14,064 nt of DNA from JABFRJ01 sp031409695 (GTDB taxonomy: Bacteria > Pseudomonadota > Alphaproteobacteria > Rhizobiales > Hyphomicrobiaceae). Below, piece by piece: positions 6,892-14,064 of this stretch (the stretch's first letter is position 1; each line of letters begins with the position of its first letter). The DNA is taken from assembly GCA_031409695.1 (NCBI GenBank), contig JANNXS010000242.1, positions 1-14,064 of the forward strand, read 5' to 3'. The notes under the pieces are model-generated. The model saw only the letters and a program-made list of their open reading frames with translations, did not search any database and was not told the origin of the DNA. The translations under genes were made by a program, and so were the position numbers.

Positions 6892-6928
6892 GACTTGGGC
6901 GGTTTGAAACTTGGGCGGTTTGAAACAC
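6881..6928. repeat. Three tandem 16-bp repeats spanning the stop codon of the deacetylase-like gene
   Basis: Units GGGCGGTTTGAGACTT (6881-6896), GGGCGGTTTGAAACTT (6897-6912) and GGGCGGTTTGAAACAC (6913-6928) differ at one to three positions. The first unit encodes the gene's last residues and its TGA (6889-6891), so every copy repeats the 3' end of the gene. The third copy can fold with the following CGCCC (6928-6932) into a hairpin (GGGCG-GTT-TGA-AAC-A-CGCCC) between the two convergent genes. There is no T tract, so I do not call it a terminator. Confidence 0.85.
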
Positions 6929-6943
6929 GCCCCCGAGGACCCT

Positions 6944-9652
6944 TCACGCTTCACTCTTGCCTGGCATGCCACGGATTGCCGCCTGCGCCGCCGCAAGGCG
7001 TGCGACCGGCACGCGGAACGGTGAACAGCTTACGTAATCGAGCTTTATCTGATGGCAGAAGGCGACCGACTTGGGGTCACCGCCGTGCTCGCCGCAGATG
7101 CCTATTTTGAGGTCCGGCTTCACACGACGCCCGCGTTCCGTGCCGATTTCGACCAGTTCGCCAACGCCCTCCTGGTCGATGGACACGAACGGGTCGGTGT
7201 CGATGATCCGGCCGTCGAGGTAGTTTGTCAGGATCGGCGCTGCATCATCGCGGGAAAGGCCGAGGCATGTCTGCGTCAGGTCGTTGGTGCCAAACGAGAA
7301 GAATTCTGCACCGTTTTCGCCCGTGGCGATTTCGGCGGCTTTCAGTGCGGCGCGTGGCAATTCGATCATGGTGCCGATTGAATAGGTCAGTTTTGCGCCG
7401 GTTTCGGTTTCGACGGCCACGCCCGCTTTGCGGATCACGTCGGCCAAAATGTCGAACTCGCGGCGGAAGGCAACCAGCGGGATCATGACCTCGGGCACCA
7501 CGGGTTGACCGGTCGACTTGGCCGCGGCGACGGCCGCTTCGAAGATGGCGCGCGCCTGCATTTCCGTGATTTCGGGATACCGGATGGCCAAGCGGCAACC
7601 GCGAAACCCCAGCATCGGGTTAACCTCATGCAACTCTTTGATGCGCTCCTGCAAGCGCACCAACGGTACGCCCAGTTCGCGCGCAACCTCGCCCGTTTCC
7701 TTTGCCTCATGTGGCAGGAACTCGTGCAGCGGCGGGTCAAGCAAGCGGATGGTGACGGGCATGCCCGCCATGATCTCAAACAGTTTGGTGAAGTCGGCGC
7801 GCTGCATCGGCAGAATCTTGTCGAGTGCGCGCCGGCGGCCGGCCTCATCTTCGGCACAGATCATCTCGCGCATGGCGAGGATGCGATCCTTCTCAAAGAA
7901 CATATGTTCGGTGCGGCATAGACCAATACCCTCGGCGCCGTAGCTGCGCGCCGTTTGTGCATCACGTGGCGTATCGGCGTTGGCGCGCACGCCGAGTTTG
8001 CGAAAGCTGTCAGCCCACGTCATGAGCACCGCAAAGTCGCCCGAGAGTTCCGGCGGGCGCATTTTCACACGGCCTTCGAGTACTTCGCCTGTGCTGCCAT
8101 CGATGGTGATGATCTCGCCTTTTTTCAGTATCTTTCCGAGAATGCGAACAGTGCCTGCGCCTGCATCGATTTTGAGTGCACCGGCACCACACACGCACGG
8201 CCGTCCCATACCGCGCGCAACGACTGCGGCGTGGCTCGTCTGGCCGCCGCGCGCCGTGAGGATGCCCTGGGCGGCGACCATGCCCTCGATGTCCTCGGGG
8301 CTGGTTTCTTCGCGGACCAAAATACTCTCACGGCCCGCGGACTTGGCTGCTTTGGCACTCTCGCTGTCGAAAACGATTTCGCCGGAGGCTGCACCGGGTG
8401 AGGCAGCTAAGCCCGTGGTCAGCACGGTTTTGTGGGCTGACGGATCGATGGTTGGGTGCAGAAGTTGGTCGAGTTGGTCTGGCTCGATGCGCAGCACGGC
8501 TTCTTGCCTGGTGATGACACCTTCCTTGGCCATGTCGATGGCAATTTTGAAGGCGGCCTTGGTCGTGCGCTTGCCGGAGCGCGTCTGCAGCATCCAGAGT
8601 TTGCCCTCCTGGATGGTGAACTCGATGTCTTGCATATCGCGATAGCGGCCTTCGAGGCGTGCGAAGATGTCGGTCAGTTCCTTGAACGTGTTTGGCATCA
8701 GCGCTTCGAGTGACGGCGCGTCGCTCAGCGCCTCGATACGCGCTTTTTCGGTCAGGTTTTGTGGTGTGCGGATGCCGGCGACCACGTCCTCTCCCTGGGC
8801 GTTGACGAGGAACTCGCCGTAAATGGCGTTCTCGCCCGTCGACGGATTGCGGGTGAAAGCGACACCAGTCGCGCTTGTGTTGCCGCGATTGCCAAACACC
8901 ATGGCCTGCACGTTTACCGCTGTGCCCCAGCTATCTGGGATGTCGTAGAGGCGGCGATAGGTGTTGGCCCGATCATTTTGCCACGAGCCGAACACGGCAC
9001 CGATGGCACCCCACAGCTGCTCACGCGTGTCCTGCGGGAACGGCCGGTTGATCTGGTCTTCGATGATCTTCTTGTAAACCGGCACGAGCTTGCGCCAATC
9101 GTCCGCTGTCAGATCCGTATCAAGATCATGACCGTTGAGGTCCTTGTGGCGTTGCAAGGCCTCCTCGAAATTGTGGTGGTCTACATCGAGCACAACGTTT
9201 GAGTACATGGTGATGAAGCGCCGATAGCTGTCGTAGGCAAAACGCGCGTCGCCTGTGCGCTTTGCGAGGCCCTCGACCGTGACATCGTTTAAGCCAAGAT
9301 TGAGAATCGTGTCCATCATACCTGGCATTGAAGCGCGCGCGCCGGAGCGAACCGAGACCAGCAGTGGGTTTGACGCATCACCAAAGGTGCAGCCAACAGC
9401 GGCGCCGACGGCTGAGAGTGCCACATCAACCTCGGCCCTCAGGCCATCGGGGAACTTGCGGCCGAGCTCGTAAAAGGCCGTGCAGACCTCGGTGGTGATC
9501 GTTAACCCTGGAGGTACTGGCAATCCTAGAGTGGCCATTTCGGCAAGGTTTGCACCTTTGCCGCCGAGCAGGTCCTTCATGGCGGCCGTGCCATCGTTGC
9601 GGCCGGCACCAAAGGCATAGACCCATTTTTTAGCAGTTGCGGGATTGGTCAT
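6944..9652 (-). CDS. ppdK: Pyruvate, phosphate dikinase (PPDK)
   Basis: Reversibly converts pyruvate, ATP and phosphate to PEP, AMP and pyrophosphate in the cytoplasm, linking glycolysis and gluconeogenesis. The 902-residue protein is normal family length. The N-terminal ATP-grasp domain includes GGKGANLAEM (30-39) and SVRSGARASMPGMMDT (100-115). The swivelling phosphohistidine domain has GGQTSHAAVVARG (469-481) with catalytic His474 and Thr472, the position regulated by PDRP-type enzymes in plants and some bacteria. The C-terminal PEP/pyruvate barrel includes FGTNDLTQ (787-794) and GICGEHGGDP (851-860) with catalytic Cys853. The ATG at 9652 (MTNPATAKKW) matches the usual family start; the frame stays open 46 codons further upstream but there encodes a tandem repeat. 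GGAG lies ten bases upstream of the ATG. It is apparently monocistronic and convergent with the deacetylase-like gene. Confidence 0.97.
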   Translation of the reverse strand: MTNPATAKKWVYAFGAGRNDGTAAMKDLLGGKGANLAEMATLGLPVPPGLTITTEVCTAFYELGRKFPDGLRAEVDVALSAVGAAVGCTFGDASNPLLVSVRSGARASMPGMMDTILNLGLNDVTVEGLAKRTGDARFAYDSYRRFITMYSNVVLDVDHHNFEEALQRHKDLNGHDLDTDLTADDWRKLVPVYKKIIEDQINRPFPQDTREQLWGAIGAVFGSWQNDRANTYRRLYDIPDSWGTAVNVQAMVFGNRGNTSATGVAFTRNPSTGENAIYGEFLVNAQGEDVVAGIRTPQNLTEKARIEALSDAPSLEALMPNTFKELTDIFARLEGRYRDMQDIEFTIQEGKLWMLQTRSGKRTTKAAFKIAIDMAKEGVITRQEAVLRIEPDQLDQLLHPTIDPSAHKTVLTTGLAASPGAASGEIVFDSESAKAAKSAGRESILVREETSPEDIEGMVAAQGILTARGGQTSHAAVVARGMGRPCVCGAGALKIDAGAGTVRILGKILKKGEIITIDGSTGEVLEGRVKMRPPELSGDFAVLMTWADSFRKLGVRANADTPRDAQTARSYGAEGIGLCRTEHMFFEKDRILAMREMICAEDEAGRRRALDKILPMQRADFTKLFEIMAGMPVTIRLLDPPLHEFLPHEAKETGEVARELGVPLVRLQERIKELHEVNPMLGFRGCRLAIRYPEITEMQARAIFEAAVAAAKSTGQPVVPEVMIPLVAFRREFDILADVIRKAGVAVETETGAKLTYSIGTMIELPRAALKAAEIATGENGAEFFSFGTNDLTQTCLGLSRDDAAPILTNYLDGRIIDTDPFVSIDQEGVGELVEIGTERGRRVKPDLKIGICGEHGGDPKSVAFCHQIKLDYVSCSPFRVPVARLAAAQAAIRGMPGKSEA

Positions 9653-9756
9653 GGGGCCGGTACTCCAAGGCAAGTAAGCCGAATCAGGCGTCGCGTTACA
9701 AAGACCACGCTGCGTTACCGAGGCTTGGTAGAGAATGCAAACGGCACACGGCGCGA

Positions 9757-9804
9757 TACTGGGCACTGTACTGGGCACAGTACTGGGCACAGTACTGGGT
9801 GCCG
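9757..9804. repeat. Four-unit 12-bp tandem repeat between ppdK and the MAPEG gene
   Basis: Units TACTGGGCACTG (9757-9768), TACTGGGCACAG (9769-9780), TACTGGGCACAG (9781-9792) and a decayed TACTGGGTGCCG (9793-9804). Junctions between later units form the 8-bp perfect palindrome CAGTACTG. The array ends nine bases before the GAGG of the downstream plus-strand gene and lies about 100 bases upstream of the divergent ppdK start, so it sits in the shared control region. Whether it is an operator array or a slippage product cannot be told from sequence alone. Confidence 0.85.
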
Positions 9805-9823
9805 CACGGATTGAGGGAAACAG

Positions 9824-10216
9824 ATGATCTATCCGCTCACAGCCTTAGCCACACTCGGCATCGTCGGCGTTTACGTCTGGACGATGGTGTTGATCGGGTC
9901 GGCACGCCGCAAGCACGGGGTCAAGGCACCAGCGACGACCGGACCTGACGATTTCAATCGGGTCTACCGGGCGCACGTGAACACGCTTGAGCAAATGGCT
10001 ATGATGTTGCCGGTGTTGTGGGTGTTCGCGCTCGCAGTCGGAGATCGTTGGGCGGCGCTGCTCGGGCTCGTTTGGATTGTCGGCCGCATTCACTACGTGT
10101 TCGGCTACACGTCAGCCGCAAACAAGCGCGGCGCCGGTTTCATGATCGCGTTCGGCGCGCTCGCCGTTGGCCTGTTCGGCGGCGCGGGCACGATCCTTTG
10201 GGGGTTGGTGCGCTGA
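9824..10216 (+). CDS. MAPEG-family integral membrane protein
   Basis: This 130-residue protein has four predicted membrane segments (about 4-24, 60-73, 77-95 and 104-127). The signature FNRVYRAHVNTLEQ (44-57) matches MAPEG family proteins (membrane-associated proteins in eicosanoid and glutathione metabolism), whose Arg/Asn/Glu residues in this segment help bind glutathione. Bacterial members are mostly uncharacterised; some act as membrane glutathione transferases. The substrate here is unknown. GAGG at 9813-9816, seven bases before the ATG, supports the start. It is divergent from ppdK, with the 12-bp repeat array in its leader. The NIPSNAP-type gene follows 134 bases downstream on the same strand and could be co-transcribed. 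Confidence 0.9.
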   Translation: MIYPLTALATLGIVGVYVWTMVLIGSARRKHGVKAPATTGPDDFNRVYRAHVNTLEQMAMMLPVLWVFALAVGDRWAALLGLVWIVGRIHYVFGYTSAANKRGAGFMIAFGALAVGLFGGAGTILWGLVR

Positions 10217-10350
10217 CCAGGGCAGACAGCAGCGTGGCCACATGAGCACCGCAAGTGTGCGATCGTTGACAACTTCAACCTCGCCACCTTCACCTTGCCG
10301 ACGCGCTGGATCGCTGCCATCACTTTCTTGTATCTCAGTGAGGACCCGCC

Positions 10351-10677
10351 ATGATCCACGAACTGCGCATTTACAACTGCGTGCCCGGCCGCCTGCCGGC
10401 ACTTATGAAACGCTTCGAAACGACGACCCTCGCCATCTGGCAGCGCCACGGCATCAAGCAGGCCGGATTCTGGACGACGGTCATCGGCGAAAGCAACCAG
10501 CAACTGATTTACCTGATCGCTTGGGAAAGCCTCGCCGAGCGCGAGAAGAAGTGGACCGCATTCCAAAATGATCCTGAGTGGATTGAAAAGCGCGCCGCGA
10601 CGGAGAAGGATGGCCCTATCGTCGCAAACATCGTGAGCCAGCTTTTGGCACCGACGGCGTTCTCGTCGGTAAAATGA
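10351..10677 (+). CDS. NIPSNAP-family protein
   Basis: This 108-residue soluble protein starts MIHELRIYNC and shows the small ferredoxin-like (dimeric alpha-beta barrel) NIPSNAP pattern: an N-terminal ELRIY strand, a central GFWTTVIGESNQQLIYLIAW segment (39-58) and a helix AEREKKWTAFQNDPEW (62-77). Family members are common beside oxidoreductases and catabolic genes in proteobacteria, but no single biochemical role is established. GAGG at 10340-10343, seven bases before the ATG, supports the start. A perfect TTGACA (10266-10271) lies upstream but lacks a good -10 at 16-18 bases, so its own promoter is uncertain. It is convergent with dapB, with only 36 bases between them and no visible terminator. 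Confidence 0.9.
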   Translation: MIHELRIYNCVPGRLPALMKRFETTTLAIWQRHGIKQAGFWTTVIGESNQQLIYLIAWESLAEREKKWTAFQNDPEWIEKRAATEKDGPIVANIVSQLLAPTAFSSVK

Positions 10678-10713
10678 CGCTCTGCCCGTGTGCGGCGTGC
10701 GGCTGAATAGTGC

Positions 10714-11514
10714 TCACGCCAAACCCAGCACGTCCATCATATCGAACCGGCCGGGGCCCTTGCCGCGGCCCCACAGGGCAGCCTTCACGGCACCGCGCGC
10801 GAACAGGCCGCGGTCAACGGCTCGGTGTGTGATCTCGATGCGCTCCGTGTCGGACGTGAACAGCACCGTGTGTTCGCCGACGACACTGCCGCCCCGCAAC
10901 GTAGCAAAACCGATGTCGCCGCGTTTGCGCGCGCCCGTGTGGCCATCGCGGACACGTTGTGAAACGTCGGTGAGCTTTACCCCGCGCCCTTCGGCTGCCG
11001 CCTCGCCGAGCATGAGGGCCGTACCGGACGGGGCGTCGACCTTCATACGGTGGTGCATCTCTAGAACTTCGATGTCGAAGTCGGCGTCCAGAACTTCGGC
11101 GACCTTGCGCGTGATTGCCGTTAGCAGGTTCACACCGAGGCTCATATTGCCGGCCTGGATGATGGTGGCGTGACGGGCGGCAGCATCCAGGCGCGCGTGG
11201 TCATCGGCGCTCATGCCGGTTGTGCCGACGACGTGCACAATGCGTGCATTGGCGCACAATCCCGCGAACTCGACCGTTGCAGCCGGCGTTGTGAAATCGA
11301 GCAGGGCATCGACGCGCACGATGGTCTCGAGCGCATCCGAACTGACTAGGACGCCAGTCTGCCCAATACCAGCCAGCACGCCTGCATCCTGCCCAAGGGC
11401 TGGCGACGCTGCCTGTTCGATGGCGCCTGCGAAAACCGCGCCTTCTGTTGCGTGAATAGCCTTTATCAGCTCGCGGCCCATGCGGCCGGCAGCACCGGTG
11501 ACGGCGATTTTCAT
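10714..11514 (-). CDS. dapB: 4-hydroxy-tetrahydrodipicolinate reductase (DapB)
   Basis: NAD(P)H-dependent reduction of 4-hydroxy-tetrahydrodipicolinate in the diaminopimelate/lysine pathway, in the cytoplasm. The 266-residue protein is the usual length. It shows the Rossmann motif GAAGRMG (7-13), a cofactor-contacting segment ending in AIEQA (31-35), GTTG (97-100) and the active-site signature EMHHRMKVDAPSGTA (152-166), containing the catalytic histidine and lysine positions (His154/155 and Lys158). The ATG at 11514 is preceded by GAGG five bases upstream; 23 extra open codons upstream are unsupported. It lies 127 bases downstream of the L,D-transpeptidase gene on the same strand. The reductase supplies the meso-diaminopimelate that such transpeptidases cross-link, a plausible functional link. 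Confidence 0.97.
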   Translation of the reverse strand: MKIAVTGAAGRMGRELIKAIHATEGAVFAGAIEQAASPALGQDAGVLAGIGQTGVLVSSDALETIVRVDALLDFTTPAATVEFAGLCANARIVHVVGTTGMSADDHARLDAAARHATIIQAGNMSLGVNLLTAITRKVAEVLDADFDIEVLEMHHRMKVDAPSGTALMLGEAAAEGRGVKLTDVSQRVRDGHTGARKRGDIGFATLRGGSVVGEHTVLFTSDTERIEITHRAVDRGLFARGAVKAALWGRGKGPGRFDMMDVLGLA

Positions 11515-11641
11515 GGGGGCCTCGAGCACGGGAACAGCAAAGGTCAGAGTCCACCGTGTATGGCCGTTCCGCACGGGCGACAAGGTAGTGCTCGGTCAGA
11601 CGAGGGGGTCGGCCAGACGTGGTGTCGCTAAAGGAAGACCA

Positions 11642-13489
11642 TCAGAAACTGAAGATCTTCTTCATCCAATCCCCGACCGGGTCCGTGTTCTGCTGACGAT
11701 CCTTGCGGAAGGCAACTGCGCTGACCAGCGGCGGCGCCTTTTCGCGTTCGATCTTCGGCTGCTCAATCAGATGCTGCTTGCCCTCAAGGCCAAGATGCAC
11801 CTTTTTCTCGTGATTGTAGATATCGGCAAACGTTTTCAGGTTGCCGTCATCGTCCACGTGCGCTGTGAAATAGGTGACGTGGATCGGCACTTTTTTGGTC
11901 AAGCGGATTTCGTTATTCTCGGGTCCCGTCGCCGCCAGCTGATTGACCTGAGCGCGGGTCATGCCCTTGTCGTGGGCAAGCAGCAATTCGGCAAACTTGA
12001 GCGGATCACGCACCCGCATGCAGCCGTGGCTGTACGCTCGGCTTGAATTTTCAAACAGCGGTTTTTGCGGCGTGTCGTGCATGTAGACGTCGTGCTTGTT
12101 CGGGAACAGGAATTTCACGACCCCAAGGGCATTGCCGCTACCCGGCGGCTGAAAAACATGGAACGCGCGCAGATCGGTCGTTGTCCAATCGACCGATCGG
12201 GGATCGACCTCTTTGCCGTTGTAGGCCGCGCGCAGCCCTGCCTTCTCAAGCGAACCCGGATTGCGGGCGAGTTGCGGCTGTAGCTCCTTCCATTTGATGC
12301 TTTCAGGCACGTTCCAGAATGGCTTGAATACCACAATCGACATGGCATCTGAGAAGACCGGTGTCGGCGTGTCGGGTTTACCAGTGACGATGCGTTCTGA
12401 GTGCACGAGCTTGCCATCGCGGATCAGGCGCGTGGTGAATTCCGGGATGTTGTTTTGGATGTACGTTGAGCCCATGTCGGGCATCCAACGCCACATCTCC
12501 ATGTTGGCGAACAATTTGCGTTCAAGTTGCGCGTTGGTGAGCGGTGCGGGCGCGACTGGCCCCTTTTTGGTGGCCGTCTTGCCGGGCGGCTGGTCAGGCG
12601 CGGGAGCCGGCGGCGGCAAAGTGGCCGGGTTGAGGTTCTGCCCCGCTTTCACAGCGAGATATTTCAACCGCAGCCGTTCGAACTGCGGGTGCGAAGGATG
12701 CATAGCGCGGATGTACTCATCCGGCTTTGCGGCCTTGCCGAGTTCCGTCAGCACGCTTGCGGGCTCATACACCTGTGCTTTGCGATCGATCAGCTTGCTA
12801 AGCGAGAGCGGGTCTACGCGGTCACCGCGGGCGTGGCGGGCATACAGGAGGGCTGCCAGCGAAAGCGTGCTTTCGGACTCGATCAACTGCGCGGTCGTTG
12901 GCTTGGCGGTCCATGTTTCCGTTGGTAGTTTGAAAGCAGAGGCCTGAAGACCGTAACTGTCGGCGCTCTTAATTTCGTTCATGAGAGCGATGGCTTCGGG
13001 CTTGAACCCTTCTTCACTCACCCAGAGCGGCACGCCCTGGCGCGCCTCGTAAACCTTGACGGCTGCGTCGCGGTCCGCACGGGACTTGGCGTCGCCAAGC
13101 CTCATGGCCTTCAAGCGGGACGTCAGGTCGGGGCCGAGTGTGAATGCTGGCGTTTCCGGTTCAGCCGCCACTTTAGGGCGCGTCTGATCCGCATTTGGCT
13201 CAGGCGATACTGGACGTGGCTCAGCCGATACTGGGGCTTTGACCGGCTCAACAGGAACAACCGTCTCAGGCTTTGGTTCCGCGTTTGTTTGCGTTGCCGG
13301 CGTCGCTTGAGTTGCGGAGGCCGAAGTCGGCGGTTGTGGTGGCCAATTCAAGTTGATCGGCGGCGGCAACCCTGCAGGTCCTGGTTGCGGAGATGTTGCT
13401 GCTGCGCGCGGTGGCAAGCCCGAGATCGCGATGGTGACTAGACCCAAAGAGGCGGCGACTCTGGCAACTGCGTGCTGGGGCCGTATCAT
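11642..13489 (-). CDS. Large periplasmic L,D-transpeptidase (YkuD domain, YcbB/LdtD-like architecture)
   Basis: Predicted to form 3-3 (diaminopimelate-diaminopimelate) cross-links in peptidoglycan, or to attach other acceptors, in the periplasm. The 615-residue protein begins with a signal-peptide-like N-terminus (hydrophobic about 7-24, AAA near 29-31), then a long Pro/Ala/Glu-rich linker (about 33-115). A scaffold region follows (about 120-285) with VYEARQGVPLWV (146-157), then a second Pro-rich spacer (about 286-318). The YkuD catalytic domain (about 340-545) contains HDT (471-473) and SHGCMRV (487-493), with nucleophile Cys490. A charged tail continues to 615. GGAG eight bases before the ATG at 13489 supports the start. 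dapB follows on the same strand and metG is divergent. Activity class is confident; the exact acceptor is not. Confidence 0.95.
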   Translation of the reverse strand: MIRPQHAVARVAASLGLVTIAISGLPPRAAATSPQPGPAGLPPPINLNWPPQPPTSASATQATPATQTNAEPKPETVVPVEPVKAPVSAEPRPVSPEPNADQTRPKVAAEPETPAFTLGPDLTSRLKAMRLGDAKSRADRDAAVKVYEARQGVPLWVSEEGFKPEAIALMNEIKSADSYGLQASAFKLPTETWTAKPTTAQLIESESTLSLAALLYARHARGDRVDPLSLSKLIDRKAQVYEPASVLTELGKAAKPDEYIRAMHPSHPQFERLRLKYLAVKAGQNLNPATLPPPAPAPDQPPGKTATKKGPVAPAPLTNAQLERKLFANMEMWRWMPDMGSTYIQNNIPEFTTRLIRDGKLVHSERIVTGKPDTPTPVFSDAMSIVVFKPFWNVPESIKWKELQPQLARNPGSLEKAGLRAAYNGKEVDPRSVDWTTTDLRAFHVFQPPGSGNALGVVKFLFPNKHDVYMHDTPQKPLFENSSRAYSHGCMRVRDPLKFAELLLAHDKGMTRAQVNQLAATGPENNEIRLTKKVPIHVTYFTAHVDDDGNLKTFADIYNHEKKVHLGLEGKQHLIEQPKIEREKAPPLVSAVAFRKDRQQNTDPVGDWMKKIFSF

Positions 13490-13559
13490 GATACCACTCC
13501 GATTTCCTGGGCATTACGTAAAGCACCACGTCCGCTAAATCCAGGACCGTATCGTCGGC

Positions 13560-13576
13560 ACTGACGATCCGTCAGT
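13560..13576. promoter_or_regulatory. Inverted repeat in the L,D-transpeptidase/metG divergent region
   Basis: ACTGACG-ATC-CGTCAGT is a perfect 7-bp inverted repeat with a three-base centre, 71 bases upstream of the L,D-transpeptidase start. It has operator-like symmetry but no known regulator is assigned, and a small RNA hairpin in the leader is an alternative. Confidence 0.4.
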
Positions 13577-13602
13577 TGCTCTGACCGGAGACCGTGGCGG
13601 AA

Positions 13603-13618
13603 TTGAAACAAAGTTCAA
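13603..13618. promoter_or_regulatory. TTGAA-N6-TTCAA inverted repeat in the L,D-transpeptidase/metG divergent region
   Basis: Perfect 5-bp arms separated by six AT-rich bases, in a locally AT-rich patch within GC-rich DNA, about midway between the divergent starts. The left arm doubles as a -35-like TTGAAA for the plus strand, but no well-spaced -10 follows. It could be a regulator site or promoter element. Confidence 0.35.
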
Positions 13619-13764
13619 CTGTAAATTCCTCAGGTCTCCCTTGTCGGCCGTGGCCGCCTTTCGACGGTATTGCCCCGCCCGGGTGCCAAACACGCGCCCT
13701 AGTCGCATGCCGCGACCCGCACTATACCCGCCCCAACCACTCCTTGACCTTCCGGAGCCCTCCC

Positions 13765-14064
13765 ATGAGCGGCCAGCCTGCAAAATCGCGTTTCTATCTC
13801 ACCACGCCGATCTTTTATCCGAACGGCGATCCTCATATTGGCCACGCCTATACGGCTATTGTGACCGATGCCATCGCGCGCTTCGAGCGACTTGATGGGA
13901 AAGACGTGTTCCATCTGACCGGCACGGACGAGCACGGCCTCAAGATGAAGCAGACGGCCTTGGCGCAAGGTATCACGCCGCTGGAACTCGCGACCAAGAA
14001 CTCAGACCGTTTCCGCGCGTTGATGACGGCGCTCGGCACTGGCCACGACGACTTCATCCGCACC
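13765..14064 (+). CDS. metG: Methionyl-tRNA synthetase, 3'-truncated by the window edge
   Basis: Charges tRNA-Met with methionine in the cytoplasm. Exactly 100 codons are present before the window ends with no stop. The class I synthetase HIGH motif is intact (PHIGHAY, 23-29), preceded by the family-typical FYLTTPIFYPNGDPHIGH start and followed by TGTDEHG (52-58), as in bacterial MetRS. GGAG at 13754-13757, seven bases before the ATG, supports the start. About four-fifths of the protein, including the KMSKS loop and the anticodon-binding domain, should lie downstream. It is divergent from the L,D-transpeptidase gene across 275 bases that hold two small inverted repeats but no clear promoter. 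Confidence 0.97.
   Translation, partial: MSGQPAKSRFYLTTPIFYPNGDPHIGHAYTAIVTDAIARFERLDGKDVFHLTGTDEHGLKMKQTALAQGITPLELATKNSDRFRALMTALGTGHDDFIRT

Noticed and set aside
7505..8645. Several long plus-strand frames inside ppdK
   Set aside because: They are antisense to a fully intact, motif-rich PPDK. Such frames are expected in GC-rich coding DNA.
9653..9790. 46-codon N-terminal extension of PPDK
   Set aside because: The extra sequence encodes the 12-bp tandem repeat as VPST repeats and does not resemble the family. The internal ATG at 9652 gives a standard PPDK start and length with a nearby GGAG.
10167..10571. Plus-strand frame bridging the MAPEG and NIPSNAP genes
   Set aside because: It overlaps both real genes in another frame. 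Its product is Ser/Arg/Pro-rich with no domain.
1..14064. A novel defence, mobile or biosynthetic system
   Set aside because: Every sizeable reading frame with coding character belongs to a recognised family, and no transposase, integrase, toxin-antitoxin, nuclease, reverse transcriptase or biosynthetic core enzyme was found. The TRAP-hydrolase pairing is the only accessory-looking unit.

Overview
This window looks like an ordinary chromosomal segment from an alphaproteobacterium, most likely Hyphomicrobiales. It is GC-rich. The ClpX, ProB, DapB and MetRS sequences read as typical alphaproteobacterial versions. The clpX-proB gap carries a palindrome plus an AGCATTTTCCGACGAAGTGG-type repeat that I recall from Bradyrhizobium-like genomes; that resemblance is from memory, not from a search. 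No plasmid, phage, transposase, integrase, CRISPR, tRNA or rRNA signal was found.

Layout: (1) 2-1027, the 3' three-quarters or more of clpX (+), closed by a strong hairpin at 1051-1094. (2) 1156-1323, an intergenic repeat cluster. (3) 1403-2542, proB (+). (4) 5807-2679, a complete tripartite TRAP transporter on the minus strand in the order binding protein, small permease, large permease; the two permease genes overlap by ATGA. (5) 5992-6891, a polysaccharide-deacetylase/PuuE-type hydrolase (+), divergent from the TRAP operon. (6) 9652-6944, pyruvate phosphate dikinase (-), convergent with the hydrolase. (7) 9824-10216 and 10351-10677, a small MAPEG-type membrane protein and a NIPSNAP-type protein (+). 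(8) 11514-10714, dapB (-), downstream of a large periplasmic L,D-transpeptidase gene (13489-11642, -). (9) 13765 to the end, the start of metG (+).

Functional themes are housekeeping: protein quality control (ClpX), proline synthesis (ProB), PEP/pyruvate interconversion (PpdK), diaminopimelate supply and cell-wall cross-linking (DapB, L,D-transpeptidase) and translation (MetG). The one accessory-looking unit is the TRAP transporter facing a cyclic-amide-hydrolase/deacetylase-like enzyme. It could be an import-and-hydrolyse module for an unidentified organic acid or ureide-like compound. This is the best candidate for undescribed biology here, but the evidence is only gene neighbourhood and family resemblance.

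Three intergenic spots carry short perfect or near-perfect tandem repeats with different units (63 bp, 16 bp and 12 bp). I did not find a convincing novel multigene system.
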